Positions 1-7,300 of a stretch of 12,576 nucleotides of DNA are shown here, one piece after another. The first letter of the stretch is position 1, and every line of letters starts with the position of its first letter. The notes under the pieces are model-generated. The model made no database searches. It saw nothing but the letters and a program-made list of their open reading frames with translations, and was not told where the DNA came from. The position numbers and the translations under genes are program-made. The stretch comes from Pseudomonadota bacterium. GTDB taxonomy: Bacteria; Pseudomonadota; Alphaproteobacteria; Rhizobiales; Beijerinckiaceae. The stretch lies in the NCBI GenBank assembly GCA_023423995.1, contig JAFAEL010000162.1, positions 1 through 12,576 on the forward strand, given 5' to 3'.

Positions 1-2
1 TG

Positions 3-1370
3 ATCGACCTCGTGGTGAACCACACCTCGATCGAGCATCCCTGGTTCCAGGCCGCCCGGCGCGATCCGAACTCCCCCTATCGCGACTGGTACGTCTGGTC
101 GGAGAAGAAGCCGAAGAACGCCAACGAAGGAATGGTCTTTCCGGGCGTCCAGGAGACGACCTGGACCTGGGACGAGATGGCAGGCGCCTACTACTTCCAC
201 CGCTTCTACAAGTTCCAGCCGGACCTCAACACATCGAACCCGCGCGTCCAGGCCGAGATCCTGAAGATCATGGGGTTCTGGATCCAGCTAGGCGTCTCCG
301 GCTTCCGCATGGATGCGGTGCCCTTCATAATCGGAACCAAGGGCCCCGACGTGACGAAGCCCGTCGAGCAGTTCGGCATGCTCCGGACCTTTCGCGAGTT
401 CATCCAGTGGCGGCAGGGCGACGCCGTGATGCTGGCCGAGGCCAACATCCTGCCCGAGGACGACCTCGAATATTTCGGGGAGGACGGCGACCGCTCCCAC
501 ATGATGTTCAACTTCCAGGTCAACCAGAACCTGTTCTACGCGCTCGCCTCCGCCGACACGAAGCCGCTGATCCAGGCCCTGAAGGCGACAAGGTCCCGCC
601 CCGCCTCCGGGCAATGGGGCCAGTTCCTCCGCAACCATGACGAACTCGACCTCGGGCGCCTGACCGAGGAGGAGCGCAACCGGGTCTTCGCGGCCTTCGG
701 GCCCGAGGAGAACATGCAGCTCTACCACCGTGGCATACGCCGCCGGCTCGCGCCCATGCTCGGCGCCGATCGGCGCCGGCTCGAACTCGCCTACAGCCTG
801 ATGTTCACGCTCCCGGGCACGCCCGTCCTGCGCTACGGCGACGAGATCGGGATGGGCGACGACCTTTCACTGCCGGAGCGAAACTGCGCGCGCACGCCCA
901 TGCAATGGTCGACGGAGCCGCATGGCGGGTTTACCAAGGGCGACAAGCCGCTGCTCCCCGTCATCCAGGGCGGCCCGTGGGGCTTCGAGACGGTGAATGT
1001 CGCGGCTCAGCGCCGGGACCCCGACTCGCTCCTGAACTGGACGGAGCGCATGATCCGCGCCCGGCACGAGGCTCCCGAGATCGGCTGGGGCGACTACGAG
1101 GTCGTCCAGACCCGCGACCCCGGTGTGCTGGCGCTGCGGTACGACTGGCGCGGGAATTCCGTGATGGTCGTCCACAACCTCCACCATGAGCCGTGCGAGG
1201 TCCGCCTCAAGCCGGGAACGCCCCAGGGCGACCGTCTGATCGATCTTCTCGGCAACGGCCATAGCGACGCCGATGCCGACGGGCGCCACACGCTGGTGCT
1301 CGAGCCCTATGGCTACCGCTGGTTCCGGGTGGGCGGGCTCGACTACATCCTCAACCGCCAGGAGCGATAG
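3..1370 (+). CDS. GH13 alpha-amylase family protein, trehalose-synthase (maltose glucosyltransferase)-like, 5' partial
   Basis: The reading frame is open from base 3 and the true start lies upstream of the window. A GTG at 12-14 is internal to conserved region I (DLVVNH, D at 6-8, H at 21-23), so it is not the start. All four GH13 signature regions are visible: region II GFRMDAVPF with the nucleophile Asp at 312-314, region III LAEANI with the acid/base Glu at 438-440, and region IV FLRNHDELD with the transition-state Asp at 639-641. Stretches such as YYFHRFYKFQPDLN, GIRRRLAPML, GTPVLRYGDEIGMGDD and RTPMQW are characteristic of trehalose synthase, which isomerises maltose and trehalose in the cytoplasm. 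A C-terminal beta-sandwich ends in PYGYRWFRVGG. There is no fused maltokinase domain. It could be another alpha-glucosidase-type GH13 enzyme, because family members with different reactions share these motifs. It converges with the alcohol dehydrogenase gene, with 7 bases between the stop codons. Confidence 0.88.
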   Translation: MDLVVNHTSIEHPWFQAARRDPNSPYRDWYVWSEKKPKNANEGMVFPGVQETTWTWDEMAGAYYFHRFYKFQPDLNTSNPRVQAEILKIMGFWIQLGVSGFRMDAVPFIIGTKGPDVTKPVEQFGMLRTFREFIQWRQGDAVMLAEANILPEDDLEYFGEDGDRSHMMFNFQVNQNLFYALASADTKPLIQALKATRSRPASGQWGQFLRNHDELDLGRLTEEERNRVFAAFGPEENMQLYHRGIRRRLAPMLGADRRRLELAYSLMFTLPGTPVLRYGDEIGMGDDLSLPERNCARTPMQWSTEPHGGFTKGDKPLLPVIQGGPWGFETVNVAAQRRDPDSLLNWTERMIRARHEAPEIGWGDYEVVQTRDPGVLALRYDWRGNSVMVVHNLHHEPCEVRLKPGTPQGDRLIDLLGNGHSDADADGRHTLVLEPYGYRWFRVGGLDYILNRQER

Positions 1371-1377
1371 CGCCGGC

Positions 1378-2430
1378 CTACGGCACCATCACGGTCCGGC
1401 CGACGATCCGGCCGGCCTCGAGGTCGGCCAGGATGGCGTTCACCTCCGCCATCGGCCGGGTAGTCACGGGCACCGCCTTCACATCCCGCGTCTGCATGAT
1501 GCCGACGAGTTCGCGCAACTCCTCCAGCGAGCCGACATAGGAGCCGCGGATCGTCGTCTGCCGGAGCGGCAGGAGCGCTGTCGAGATCGCTATCTCGCCG
1601 CCATACAGCCCGACAGAGATCACCATGCCGCCGACGTCGACCGAGTCGATGGCGAGCCGCAGGGTCTCCGGTGAGCCGACGAAGTCGATCGCGGCGCGCG
1701 GCGGCCTGTCTCCCGCCGCCTCCCGGATCGCCGCGGAGCCGCCCTCGCCCGAGCCGTCCAGCGCCGCATGCGCTCCCGCCGCCAGAGCGGCCGCACGCTT
1801 CGTCCCGCCGACATCCGACACGATGACCTTGGCGGGCGTGACCGCGCCCGCGAGGCCGACGCAGGCGAGGCCGACGCCCCCTGCCCCGATGATGACCACG
1901 CTGTCCTCCGCCGACATGCGCGGCAGCTTCTTCAAGGCGCTATAGGCGGTCAGGCCCGAACAGGCGCAGGTGGCGGCGAGCCCGGGCTCCAGGTCGCCGT
2001 ACGGGACGATGTAGCGCCCGTGCGGCACGAGGACGTGGTCGCTGTAGCCGCCATCGCGCCGGGTGCCGACGGTGCGGGGCTTGGCGCAGCGCACCTCCTC
2101 GCCGGCCGCGCAGGCATGGCAGCTGCCGCAGCCGATCCAGGGATGGACGATGCCCCTGGTTCCGACGAGCTCGGGATCGGCATCCGGACCGACAGCCACG
2201 ACCTCCCCCACGATCTCGTGCCCGAGCGTGAAGGGCAGCGTCATGCGCTGGGTCATCTCGAAGCGCTTGCCGCCGCCGAGATCGAAGAAGCCGTGCCAGA
2301 TATGGAGATCGGAGTGGCAGACGCCGGCTCGCTCCACCCTGACCAGCACCTCGCTGCCCGCGGGCTCTGGTTCCGCCGTGCAGCGAAGCTCGAGCGGACG
2401 GCCGAAGGCGGTGATCTGGTAGCTGTTCAT
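1378..2430 (-). CDS. Zinc-dependent NAD(P)-binding alcohol dehydrogenase (MDR superfamily)
   Basis: This 350-residue protein has the usual length for a zinc-containing medium-chain dehydrogenase, which oxidises alcohols or reduces aldehydes with NAD(P). Catalytic-zinc ligands are Cys38 (GVCHSD), His71-Glu72 (LGHEIVG) and probably Cys157 (CACSGLTAY). The structural-zinc cysteines are Cys101, 104, 107 and 115 in GCGSCHACAAGEEVRC. The Rossmann nucleotide-binding motif GAGGVG is at 182-187, and an Asp at the end of the second strand (VIVSDVGG) favours NAD over NADP. The ATG is preceded by GGGAGG 5 bases upstream, which fixes the start. It is the last gene of a leftward series and converges with the GH13 gene. 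An inverted repeat lies just upstream of its ribosome binding site. The substrate is not predictable, since neighbouring genes give no obvious alcohol or aldehyde. Confidence 0.93.
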   Translation of the reverse strand: MNSYQITAFGRPLELRCTAEPEPAGSEVLVRVERAGVCHSDLHIWHGFFDLGGGKRFEMTQRMTLPFTLGHEIVGEVVAVGPDADPELVGTRGIVHPWIGCGSCHACAAGEEVRCAKPRTVGTRRDGGYSDHVLVPHGRYIVPYGDLEPGLAATCACSGLTAYSALKKLPRMSAEDSVVIIGAGGVGLACVGLAGAVTPAKVIVSDVGGTKRAAALAAGAHAALDGSGEGGSAAIREAAGDRPPRAAIDFVGSPETLRLAIDSVDVGGMVISVGLYGGEIAISTALLPLRQTTIRGSYVGSLEELRELVGIMQTRDVKAVPVTTRPMAEVNAILADLEAGRIVGRTVMVP

Positions 2431-2442
2431 CTGTCCTCCCGA

Positions 2443-2477
2443 ACCATCGCGGCTCTGCGGCCGTGCTCCCCGATGGT
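2443..2477 (-). promoter_or_regulatory. Inverted repeat / leader stem-loop upstream of the alcohol dehydrogenase
   Basis: ACCATCG (2443-2449) and CGATGGT (2471-2477) are perfect 7-base arms. Next to the left arm, CGGC (2450-2453) pairs with GCCG (2460-2463) around a 6-base loop, giving an 11-bp stem with a 7-base bulge. It lies directly before the GGGAGG ribosome binding site of the dehydrogenase gene. A minus-strand TTGACT at 2495-2500 could be a -35 element, placing the repeat near the -10 and transcription start. It may be an operator or an mRNA leader structure. The symmetry is seen; the function is inferred. Confidence 0.35.
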
Positions 2478-2546
2478 CGATGCCGACCGGCGGAAGTCAA
2501 GGAAGGACAGGTTTGCTTGGGATGCAGATCGGCGTGATGGCTCCCG

Positions 2547-3284
2547 CTACTTCACGAGCCAGGCCATTGCCTTGCTCAATGCCCGCGTTCCGTCGCGATC
2601 GAAGAAGCGGCCATGCGCGAAGATCACCCTCTCGGGACGCCACCCGATCAGCCGACGGACGGCATCGGCGGCTTCCGCACGGCGCAGGCGCAGCACCACC
2701 CGGATCTGCAGCGGGCTCGTGGCCTTGTTCGCCCGCATCACGATGGCGAAGAGCTTCGTCCCGAGCGGCAGCTTGGCGGCTTCCAGGTCTTCGATGAGGT
2801 CGGTCACGACGAGGGTGGCGGAGGGCCGGTGGAAGAAGGCGACTTCCATGAAGCCGAAGGCGCCCGGAACCACCGCCTGCTCGATCTCCTCCGCCCATTC
2901 CGGCGGCGCGTCGCCGGTCAGGTCGCGATCGAGCCGGATTCCCGCAGCCTTGACCTGCGCCCGCTCGCGCAGATGCGGTGCCGCGGAGGTCGTGGCGCCG
3001 GGGCAGTGCTCCTGCCAGTCCTTCAGGAAGCTCCAATGGGCGATGTTGGGGGCGACGAGATGCTGGATCGGGCCGACCGCCTCTATCTCTCCCCGGAGGG
3101 TCTCGTCGAAGCGCGTCGGCGAATGGAGCCACATCCCGCCGGAGCCGAGGCGGATTACCGTCATCCGGATCGGCAGGGACAGCCCCATCGCTCGGATCGG
3201 ACCGCTATCGACGACCCAGACGTTCTCCGCCACCGCCTTCAGCCGATCGAGCGGCGGGTAGGTGACGTCCGGGTCACTGGCCAT
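2547..3284 (-). CDS. DUF4336 domain-containing protein (metallo-beta-lactamase-fold-like, function unknown)
   Basis: This 245-residue protein matches the DUF4336 family in motif order: NVWVVDSGPI (residues 21-30), RMTVIRLGSGGMWLHSP (40-56), HLVAPNIAHWSFLKDW (75-90), the WAEEIEQ region (130-136) and FFHRPSATLVVTDLIED (150-166). The family resembles a reduced metallo-beta-lactamase fold, but no HxHxDH zinc motif is present, so hydrolase activity should not be assumed. No signal peptide or membrane segment is visible, which suggests a cytoplasmic protein. The open frame extends far upstream into the rfbD region. ATG 3282-3284 is chosen because GAGG precedes it at suitable spacing, family similarity starts soon after it, and an earlier start would overlap rfbD extensively. 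It lies between rfbD and the dehydrogenase gene, with about 116-base gaps on both sides, so it may have its own promoter. Confidence 0.85.
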   Translation of the reverse strand: MASDPDVTYPPLDRLKAVAENVWVVDSGPIRAMGLSLPIRMTVIRLGSGGMWLHSPTRFDETLRGEIEAVGPIQHLVAPNIAHWSFLKDWQEHCPGATTSAAPHLRERAQVKAAGIRLDRDLTGDAPPEWAEEIEQAVVPGAFGFMEVAFFHRPSATLVVTDLIEDLEAAKLPLGTKLFAIVMRANKATSPLQIRVVLRLRRAEAADAVRRLIGWRPERVIFAHGRFFDRDGTRALSKAMAWLVK

Positions 3285-3306
3285 CTTTCTGCCCTCGCCG
3301 GAGGCG

Positions 3307-3317
3307 GCCCTGAGGGC
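3307..3317. repeat. 11-bp palindrome GCCCT-G-AGGGC upstream of the DUF4336 gene
   Basis: Perfect 5-base arms surround a single base, about 23 bases before the DUF4336 start codon. It could be a small operator or a short leader hairpin. In GC-rich DNA an 11-bp palindrome can occur by chance, so the evidence is weak. Confidence 0.2.
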
Positions 3318-3345
3318 GCCCGGTCGGGACTGAATGTCCAGGCGA

Positions 3346-3381
3346 TCGTCCCAGTTCCCGAGTAGGTCGTTCCAGTTCCCG
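3346..3381. repeat. Direct repeat TCGTYCCAGTTCCCG, two copies 21 bases apart
   Basis: Copy one is at 3346-3360 and copy two at 3367-3381, with 14 of 15 bases identical. The core GTTCCCG occurs a third time at 3388-3394. The 21-base period is two helical turns, so both copies face the same side of the DNA, as in many activator or repressor sites. The repeats lie between the rfbD stop and the DUF4336 start, about 60-100 bases upstream of the latter. Because 21 is also a multiple of three, a coding repeat cannot be fully excluded, but no gene start supports one. Confidence 0.4.
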
Positions 3382-3400
3382 GCGAGGGTTCCCGCCCTGG

Positions 3401-4288
3401 TCAGCCCTGAGCGGCCTTCAGGCGCTCGTCGAGTGCCTCGTCCAGCGCCGCCGTCCAGGGTCGCGGCCGGATCCCGAAGACGCGCTCGATCTTCTCCGTC
3501 GATAGGCGCGAATTCCCTGGCCTGCGGGCCGGGGTCGGGTATTCGGCCGTCGTGATCGGGCGCACGCGGGCGCTCGGCGCTCCGCGCCGTGCGGCTCCCT
3601 CGAAGATGGCAGTCGCGAGCTCGCTCCAGGTCGCCTCGCCGCCATTCACGAAGTGGAACGTGCCCGTTGCACCCTCCGGCTCCCGCAGTAGGCGAAGCGT
3701 GATCGCCTGCAGCGCCCGCGCCAGATCGGCCGCGAAGGTCGGACATCCGCGCTGGTCGGATACGACGGCCACCTCGTCCCTGTCGCCGGCGAGGCGCAGC
3801 ATCGTCGTCAGGAAGTTGCGGCCGTGTGGCGAGAGCACCCAGGCCGTCCGCACGACGGCGTGCAAGGGGTTGGCGGTCCTGATCGCCTGCTCCCCGCCCT
3901 GTTTCGAGGCGCCGTAGATGCTCACCGGGGCGATCGGATCATCCTCGGTATAGAAGCCGGGCTTGTCGCCGGCGAAGACATAGTCGGTCGAGACATGGAC
4001 GATCGGCGTCCGGGTCTTGGCACAAGCGGCAGCCATAATGGCCGGCGCCAGAGCATTCACCGCCCAGGCTACCCCGACCTCCGACTCGGCCTTGTCGACC
4101 GCCGTGTAGGCACCGCAGGAAATCACAGCTGCCCAAGGGCGGGCTGACATGACACGCTCGACCGAGCGCGGATCGGCGAGGTCAAGCTCGGTGCGAGGCG
4201 GGGCATGGAGGCGGATCTCCGCCGGCCATTCCAGCCCGGCGAGCGCGCCGCCGACCTGACCGCTTCCGCCCGTGACAAGAACATCCAT
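3401..4288 (-). CDS. rfbD: dTDP-4-dehydrorhamnose reductase (RmlD/RfbD family)
   Basis: This 295-residue protein is a short-chain (extended SDR) reductase that catalyses the last step of dTDP-L-rhamnose synthesis, reducing dTDP-6-deoxy-L-lyxo-4-hexulose with NAD(P)H in the cytoplasm. The N-terminal nucleotide-binding glycines are in TGGSGQVGG (residues 6-14). Further family motifs are GAYTAVDKAE (59-68), HVSTDYVFAG (98-107) with the catalytic Thr101, and YGASK (125-129) with the Tyr125/Lys129 pair. VVSDQRGCPTFAADLA is also typical of RmlD. GGAGGAG lies 9 bases before ATG 4286-4288. No rmlA, rmlB or rmlC is in the window, so the partner enzymes must be elsewhere or the protein serves another sugar-nucleotide reaction. 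It begins 34 bases after dctM on the same strand, but no functional link to the transporter is obvious. Confidence 0.92.
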   Translation of the reverse strand: MDVLVTGGSGQVGGALAGLEWPAEIRLHAPPRTELDLADPRSVERVMSARPWAAVISCGAYTAVDKAESEVGVAWAVNALAPAIMAAACAKTRTPIVHVSTDYVFAGDKPGFYTEDDPIAPVSIYGASKQGGEQAIRTANPLHAVVRTAWVLSPHGRNFLTTMLRLAGDRDEVAVVSDQRGCPTFAADLARALQAITLRLLREPEGATGTFHFVNGGEATWSELATAIFEGAARRGAPSARVRPITTAEYPTPARRPGNSRLSTEKIERVFGIRPRPWTAALDEALDERLKAAQG

Positions 4289-4302
4289 CCGCTTCGGCTC
4301 CT

Positions 4303-4317
4303 CCGGCCTGAGGCCGG
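4303..4317 (-). terminator. Perfect 6-bp GC hairpin between dctM and rfbD, possible weak terminator
   Basis: CCGGCC (4303-4308) and GGCCGG (4312-4317) are perfect arms with a 3-base loop, 5 bases after the dctM stop. No U-run follows in the leftward direction. The next bases hold the rfbD ribosome binding site. It could be a weak terminator, an RNA-stabilising 3' hairpin or a leader hairpin for rfbD. Confidence 0.35.
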
Positions 4318-4322
4318 CGGGC

Positions 4323-5612
4323 TTAATGCATCATCTTGGAGGGGAGCCAAAGAATGATTTCGGGGAAGGCGACGAGGACCGCGATCGCGATCAGGTGCGC
4401 AATGAAGTGCGGCAGGGATCCATGGAAGACCTCGCTCACCGGCCGCCCCGAATAGCGCGCGACCACGAAGCAGTTCAGTCCGATGGGCGGCGTGATCATG
4501 CCGATTTCGGCCGTCACGATCTTCACGATGCCGAACCAGAGCGGATCGAAGCCGAGCGACTTGATGAGAGGCACGACAATCGGGACCGTGAGGACCAGGA
4601 TGGCGATCTGGTCCATGAACATCCCGAGGATGATGTAGCCGAACAGGATCACGGCCATGATTACCCAGCGGGAGACTTCGAGCGCCCCGACCCAGGCGAC
4701 GAGGTTCTGGGTGACCTGCGTTAAGGTGAAGAAGTAGCCGAAGATGTGGGCGCCGAGCAGGATCATGGCGATCATGCAGCTGCCATGGGCCGCGCGGATC
4801 AGCGTCTTCGGCAGCGTGTGCCGGTTCACCTTCCCGTAAAAGCAGGCGATGCCGAACGCGCCGAGCGCGCCGAGCGCCGAGGCCTCGGTGGGGGTCGCGA
4901 CGCCGGTATAGATCACGCCCGTGACCATGCCGAAGAGGATGACCATCGGCGCGACGACGCGGAGCATTCGGAACTTCTCGGACCACGGGACGGGTCCCGC
5001 TTCCGGCGCGCGGCTGGGATCCTGCCAGACGAGGAACCAGACGGTCGCCATGATGGTGATGGTGACGAGGATGCCGGGAATGATGCCGCCGATGAGGAGG
5101 CCGCCGATGTTAACTTCGGCGAGCAAGCCGTAGATGACCAGGGCGACGCTCGGCGGAATGAGCATGGCCAGCGTTCCGGAGATCGCGACGACACCGGCCG
5201 CCATCTTGGGCTCGTAGCCCTGCCGCAGCATCGCCGGGAGGCTCGTCGAGGAGAGCGTCGCGGCCGACGCGGTGCTCGTTCCGCAGATCGCTCCGAACCC
5301 TGCGCCGGCGAGCGCGGTCGCCATCGCGAGACCGCCGCGGACGCGTCCCATCCAGGCCGCGGTGGCGCGGAAGAGATCGTCCGCGACCCCGCTCAGCAGC
5401 ACGAGTTCCGCCATGAGGAGGAACATCGGGATCGTGATGAGCTCATAGGAGCTCACGCTCGAGAGCGGTGCCGTCTGCAGGATGCCGGACAGCATCGGCA
5501 GCCCGCCCACGACATAGAGGCCGATCGAACCCGACACCACCATCGCGAACCCGACAGGGGTTCCGATGGCGAGCAGGAGGAAGAGCGTACCCAGGCCGAT
5601 TGCAACGCTCAC
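4323..5612 (-). CDS. dctM: TRAP transporter large permease, DctM/SiaM family
   Basis: This 429-residue, very hydrophobic protein has the family length and should form the transport channel of a tripartite ATP-independent periplasmic transporter in the inner membrane, using an ion gradient. Family motifs are visible in both halves: FGAICGTSTASAAT (residues 106-119), SGTLAMLIPPSVALVIYG (145-162), TGVATPTEASALG (237-249) and AEIGMITPPIGLN (368-380). About eleven or more membrane segments are expected from the hydrophobic stretches, but I did not compute them. The start is GTG at 5610-5612, overlapping the dctQ stop by four bases (GTGA), which implies translational coupling. It is the last gene of the dctP-dctQ-dctM set and is followed by a GC hairpin. 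The solute is set by dctP and is not evident here. Confidence 0.96.
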   Translation of the reverse strand: MSVAIGLGTLFLLLAIGTPVGFAMVVSGSIGLYVVGGLPMLSGILQTAPLSSVSSYELITIPMFLLMAELVLLSGVADDLFRATAAWMGRVRGGLAMATALAGAGFGAICGTSTASAATLSSTSLPAMLRQGYEPKMAAGVVAISGTLAMLIPPSVALVIYGLLAEVNIGGLLIGGIIPGILVTITIMATVWFLVWQDPSRAPEAGPVPWSEKFRMLRVVAPMVILFGMVTGVIYTGVATPTEASALGALGAFGIACFYGKVNRHTLPKTLIRAAHGSCMIAMILLGAHIFGYFFTLTQVTQNLVAWVGALEVSRWVIMAVILFGYIILGMFMDQIAILVLTVPIVVPLIKSLGFDPLWFGIVKIVTAEIGMITPPIGLNCFVVARYSGRPVSEVFHGSLPHFIAHLIAIAVLVAFPEIILWLPSKMMH

Positions 5613-6157
5613 TCGAACGACTCCTGCCCGTGTTGGACGTGCCGACGAACCGGAATCAGGTCACGGCCTGTGATGAGCGACCCGAGATGGCCCACGAAGT
5701 CGATCGCGAGTCGCAGAGCCAGAAGGCCGGATCCGAAGGGAACGAGGGCCAGAGCCGGCCAGGTCGGCCAAGGGATCGCGCCGGCGAGAACGTCTCCCTG
5801 CTGGAAGGCGTCAACCATGCGGTGCCAACCGGCCCAGGCGATCAGGACGAACACCACGAAGCTCACGCCCGTCGTCACGATTTCCGTGACACGGAACGGC
5901 TTGGCCGGCAGCTTCTGCTGGAGGATATCGACGCTGACATGCCCGCCGACGACGTAGGTGTGCGAAAGGACCAGGAAGAAGACCGCCGCCATCAGGTAGA
6001 GGGAGATCAGGTCGTACGCCCAGCCGAACGGGCTGTTGAAGACGTAGCGCATGAACACGTCGGCCCCCACGATCACCATGATGGCGAACATGATCACGGC
6101 AGCGATGGTGGTAGCGACGCGCTCGACCAGCCGCAGCGCGGCTTCGAGAACTGTCAT
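5609..6157 (-). CDS. dctQ: TRAP transporter small permease, DctQ family
   Basis: This is a 182-residue integral membrane protein with the four-helix layout of DctQ: hydrophobic stretches at roughly residues 12-35, 47-70, 91-112 and 132-155. The signature-like VGADVFMRYVFNSPFGWAYD (30-49) and VVGGHVSVDIL (69-79) are typical. It pairs with DctM in the inner membrane. The open frame extends upstream to 6307 into dctP. I chose ATG 6155-6157 because GGAG lies 7 bases before it, the first helix then starts at the usual position, and the longer version would overlap dctP by about 90 bases. The stop overlaps the dctM start by four bases. A 59-base gap containing a hairpin separates it from dctP. Confidence 0.94.
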   Translation of the reverse strand: MTVLEAALRLVERVATTIAAVIMFAIMVIVGADVFMRYVFNSPFGWAYDLISLYLMAAVFFLVLSHTYVVGGHVSVDILQQKLPAKPFRVTEIVTTGVSFVVFVLIAWAGWHRMVDAFQQGDVLAGAIPWPTWPALALVPFGSGLLALRLAIDFVGHLGSLITGRDLIPVRRHVQHGQESFE

Positions 6158-6184
6158 CGGGATGCTCCGTTGCCCGGCGAACCG

Positions 6185-6200
6185 GAACCCTGAGGGGTTC
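6185..6200 (-). other. Intercistronic stem-loop between dctP and dctQ
   Basis: GAACCC (6185-6190) and GGGTTC (6195-6200) are perfect 6-base arms with a 4-base loop. A bulged base allows about two further pairs. The hairpin follows the dctP stop by about 16 bases and has no U-run. Such structures in transporter operons often protect the upstream binding-protein mRNA from 3' decay, making the soluble protein more abundant than the membrane parts. That role is inferred here. Confidence 0.45.
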
Positions 6201-6216
6201 GGCGAGGGGGACAGGC

Positions 6217-7254
6217 CTACTTCGCAGGCTGCTCCGCGACGGCGTTGCGGAATTCGCCGAGCGCCACCGTGCCCTTGCGACCGCGGGAATCGAGGCCCTT
6301 CGCCCACTGGCTGGCAACGTCCTTCAGCATGTCGTCGAGCTTGCCCTTGAACTCGGCCGAGACGGGCTGGAACTGGACACCGGCTTCCTTGAGCTTCTGC
6401 TTGATGTCCGCTTCCTGCTTGTCGACTGATGCGCAGGCCGACTTTGTGATCTCTTCCGAGACCTCGGTCATGACCTTCTTCACGTCATCGGGGAGAGCAT
6501 TCCAGGCAGCATCGCTGATCGAATAGGCGACGATGAAGCTCGAGAAGTTCGCACCTTCGGTCGAGTAGCGGACGATCTTCTCGACATTGTAGGAGACGAC
6601 GCTGTCGAGCGGGAAGAGCACGCCGTCGAGCGTTCCGCGCGCTAGGGATTCATAGGTATCCGGAGCCGCCATCCGGACCGGCACTGCGCCCACCGTACGC
6701 AAGGTGAGGTCCTGCGCGCCGCCCGTCGAGCGTAGCTTGAGCCCCTTCAGGTCCGCCTCGCCCTTCACCGGCGCCTTCACGGTCAGGATCTGGTACGGCG
6801 GCAGCGCCACCGCGGTGAGCAGCCGGATCTTGTTGGACGAATAGTCCTGCGCCGCGATCGCGCCTTGGCGAGCCGCCTTGGCGTAGGCCATCGTTCCCTG
6901 GCAACTCGTCTGGAACGCGCCCGGCAGCATCGCCGCTTCCGACAGCGGCATCTTCTCCGACGCATAGGCAGGCGCCACGTAGCCGATATTCGTCACCCCG
7001 GTCTGGGTGAGCGTCAGCATATCGGTCGCCTTTCCGAGCTGCTGGCTCGGGAAGTACTCGAACGTTACCCGACCGTTCGTGCGCTTGGTGACTTCGGCCA
7101 TCCAGGGCTGGATGATCACCTTGGTTAGGTAGTGACCGCTTGGAAATGAATCAGCGACCCGAAGCTTGATCGGATCCGCGGCAAAGCCCGGGGTTGCCGC
7201 CAGGAGGGCCAACCCCACCCCTGACGCAACGATGTGGCCTCGAGCCTTCGCCAT
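6217..7254 (-). CDS. dctP: TRAP transporter periplasmic solute-binding protein, DctP family
   Basis: This 345-residue protein has a signal peptide: Lys/Arg near the start, a hydrophobic core at about residues 8-20, and an Ala-rich cleavage region near GFAADP (23-28). It is therefore periplasmic and should deliver an organic acid to DctQM. DctP-family features include WMAEVTKRTNGRVTFEYFPS (51-70), QQLGKATDML (71-80), LKGLKLRSTGG (169-179) with the probable carboxylate-binding Arg175, and YESLARGTLDGVLFPLDS (201-218). Arg175 is the family residue that salt-bridges the ligand carboxylate, so a carboxylic acid ligand is likely. GGAGG lies 7 bases before ATG 7252-7254. It is the first gene of the leftward TRAP operon and is divergent from the CoA-ester operon, whose products are likely to degrade the imported acid. 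The exact ligand is unknown. Confidence 0.95.
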   Translation of the reverse strand: MAKARGHIVASGVGLALLAATPGFAADPIKLRVADSFPSGHYLTKVIIQPWMAEVTKRTNGRVTFEYFPSQQLGKATDMLTLTQTGVTNIGYVAPAYASEKMPLSEAAMLPGAFQTSCQGTMAYAKAARQGAIAAQDYSSNKIRLLTAVALPPYQILTVKAPVKGEADLKGLKLRSTGGAQDLTLRTVGAVPVRMAAPDTYESLARGTLDGVLFPLDSVVSYNVEKIVRYSTEGANFSSFIVAYSISDAAWNALPDDVKKVMTEVSEEITKSACASVDKQEADIKQKLKEAGVQFQPVSAEFKGKLDDMLKDVASQWAKGLDSRGRKGTVALGEFRNAVAEQPAK

Positions 7255-7300
7255 GGCTGATCCTCCAGAAGCTGTTCTCGTTCGCCCACAGGCGAGCCGT

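Noticed and set aside
12..14. GTG as a start codon for the GH13 gene
   Set aside because: It lies inside conserved region I, and the same frame reads IDLV before it, so the gene continues upstream of the window.
1371..1377. Terminator between the convergent GH13 and dehydrogenase genes
   Set aside because: Only 7 bases separate the stop codons, and no hairpin with a U-run was found there.
1768..3261. 497-codon open frame on the plus strand
   Set aside because: It is antisense to the alcohol dehydrogenase and DUF4336 genes. Its composition is low-complexity and biased, typical of a shadow frame.
3285..3746. Upstream extension of the DUF4336 frame to a 399-residue protein
   Set aside because: The extension overlaps rfbD in another frame, has no family similarity, and a ribosome binding site supports the start at 3284.
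4746..5957. 403-codon open frame on the plus strand rich in Asp, Arg, Glu and His
   Set aside because: This is the complement of hydrophobic codons in dctM and dctQ. Membrane-protein genes regularly give charged antisense frames.
6158..6307. Upstream extension of dctQ to 232 residues
   Set aside because: It would overlap dctP and place a proline/arginine-rich stretch before the first membrane helix. GGAG precedes the shorter start at 6157.
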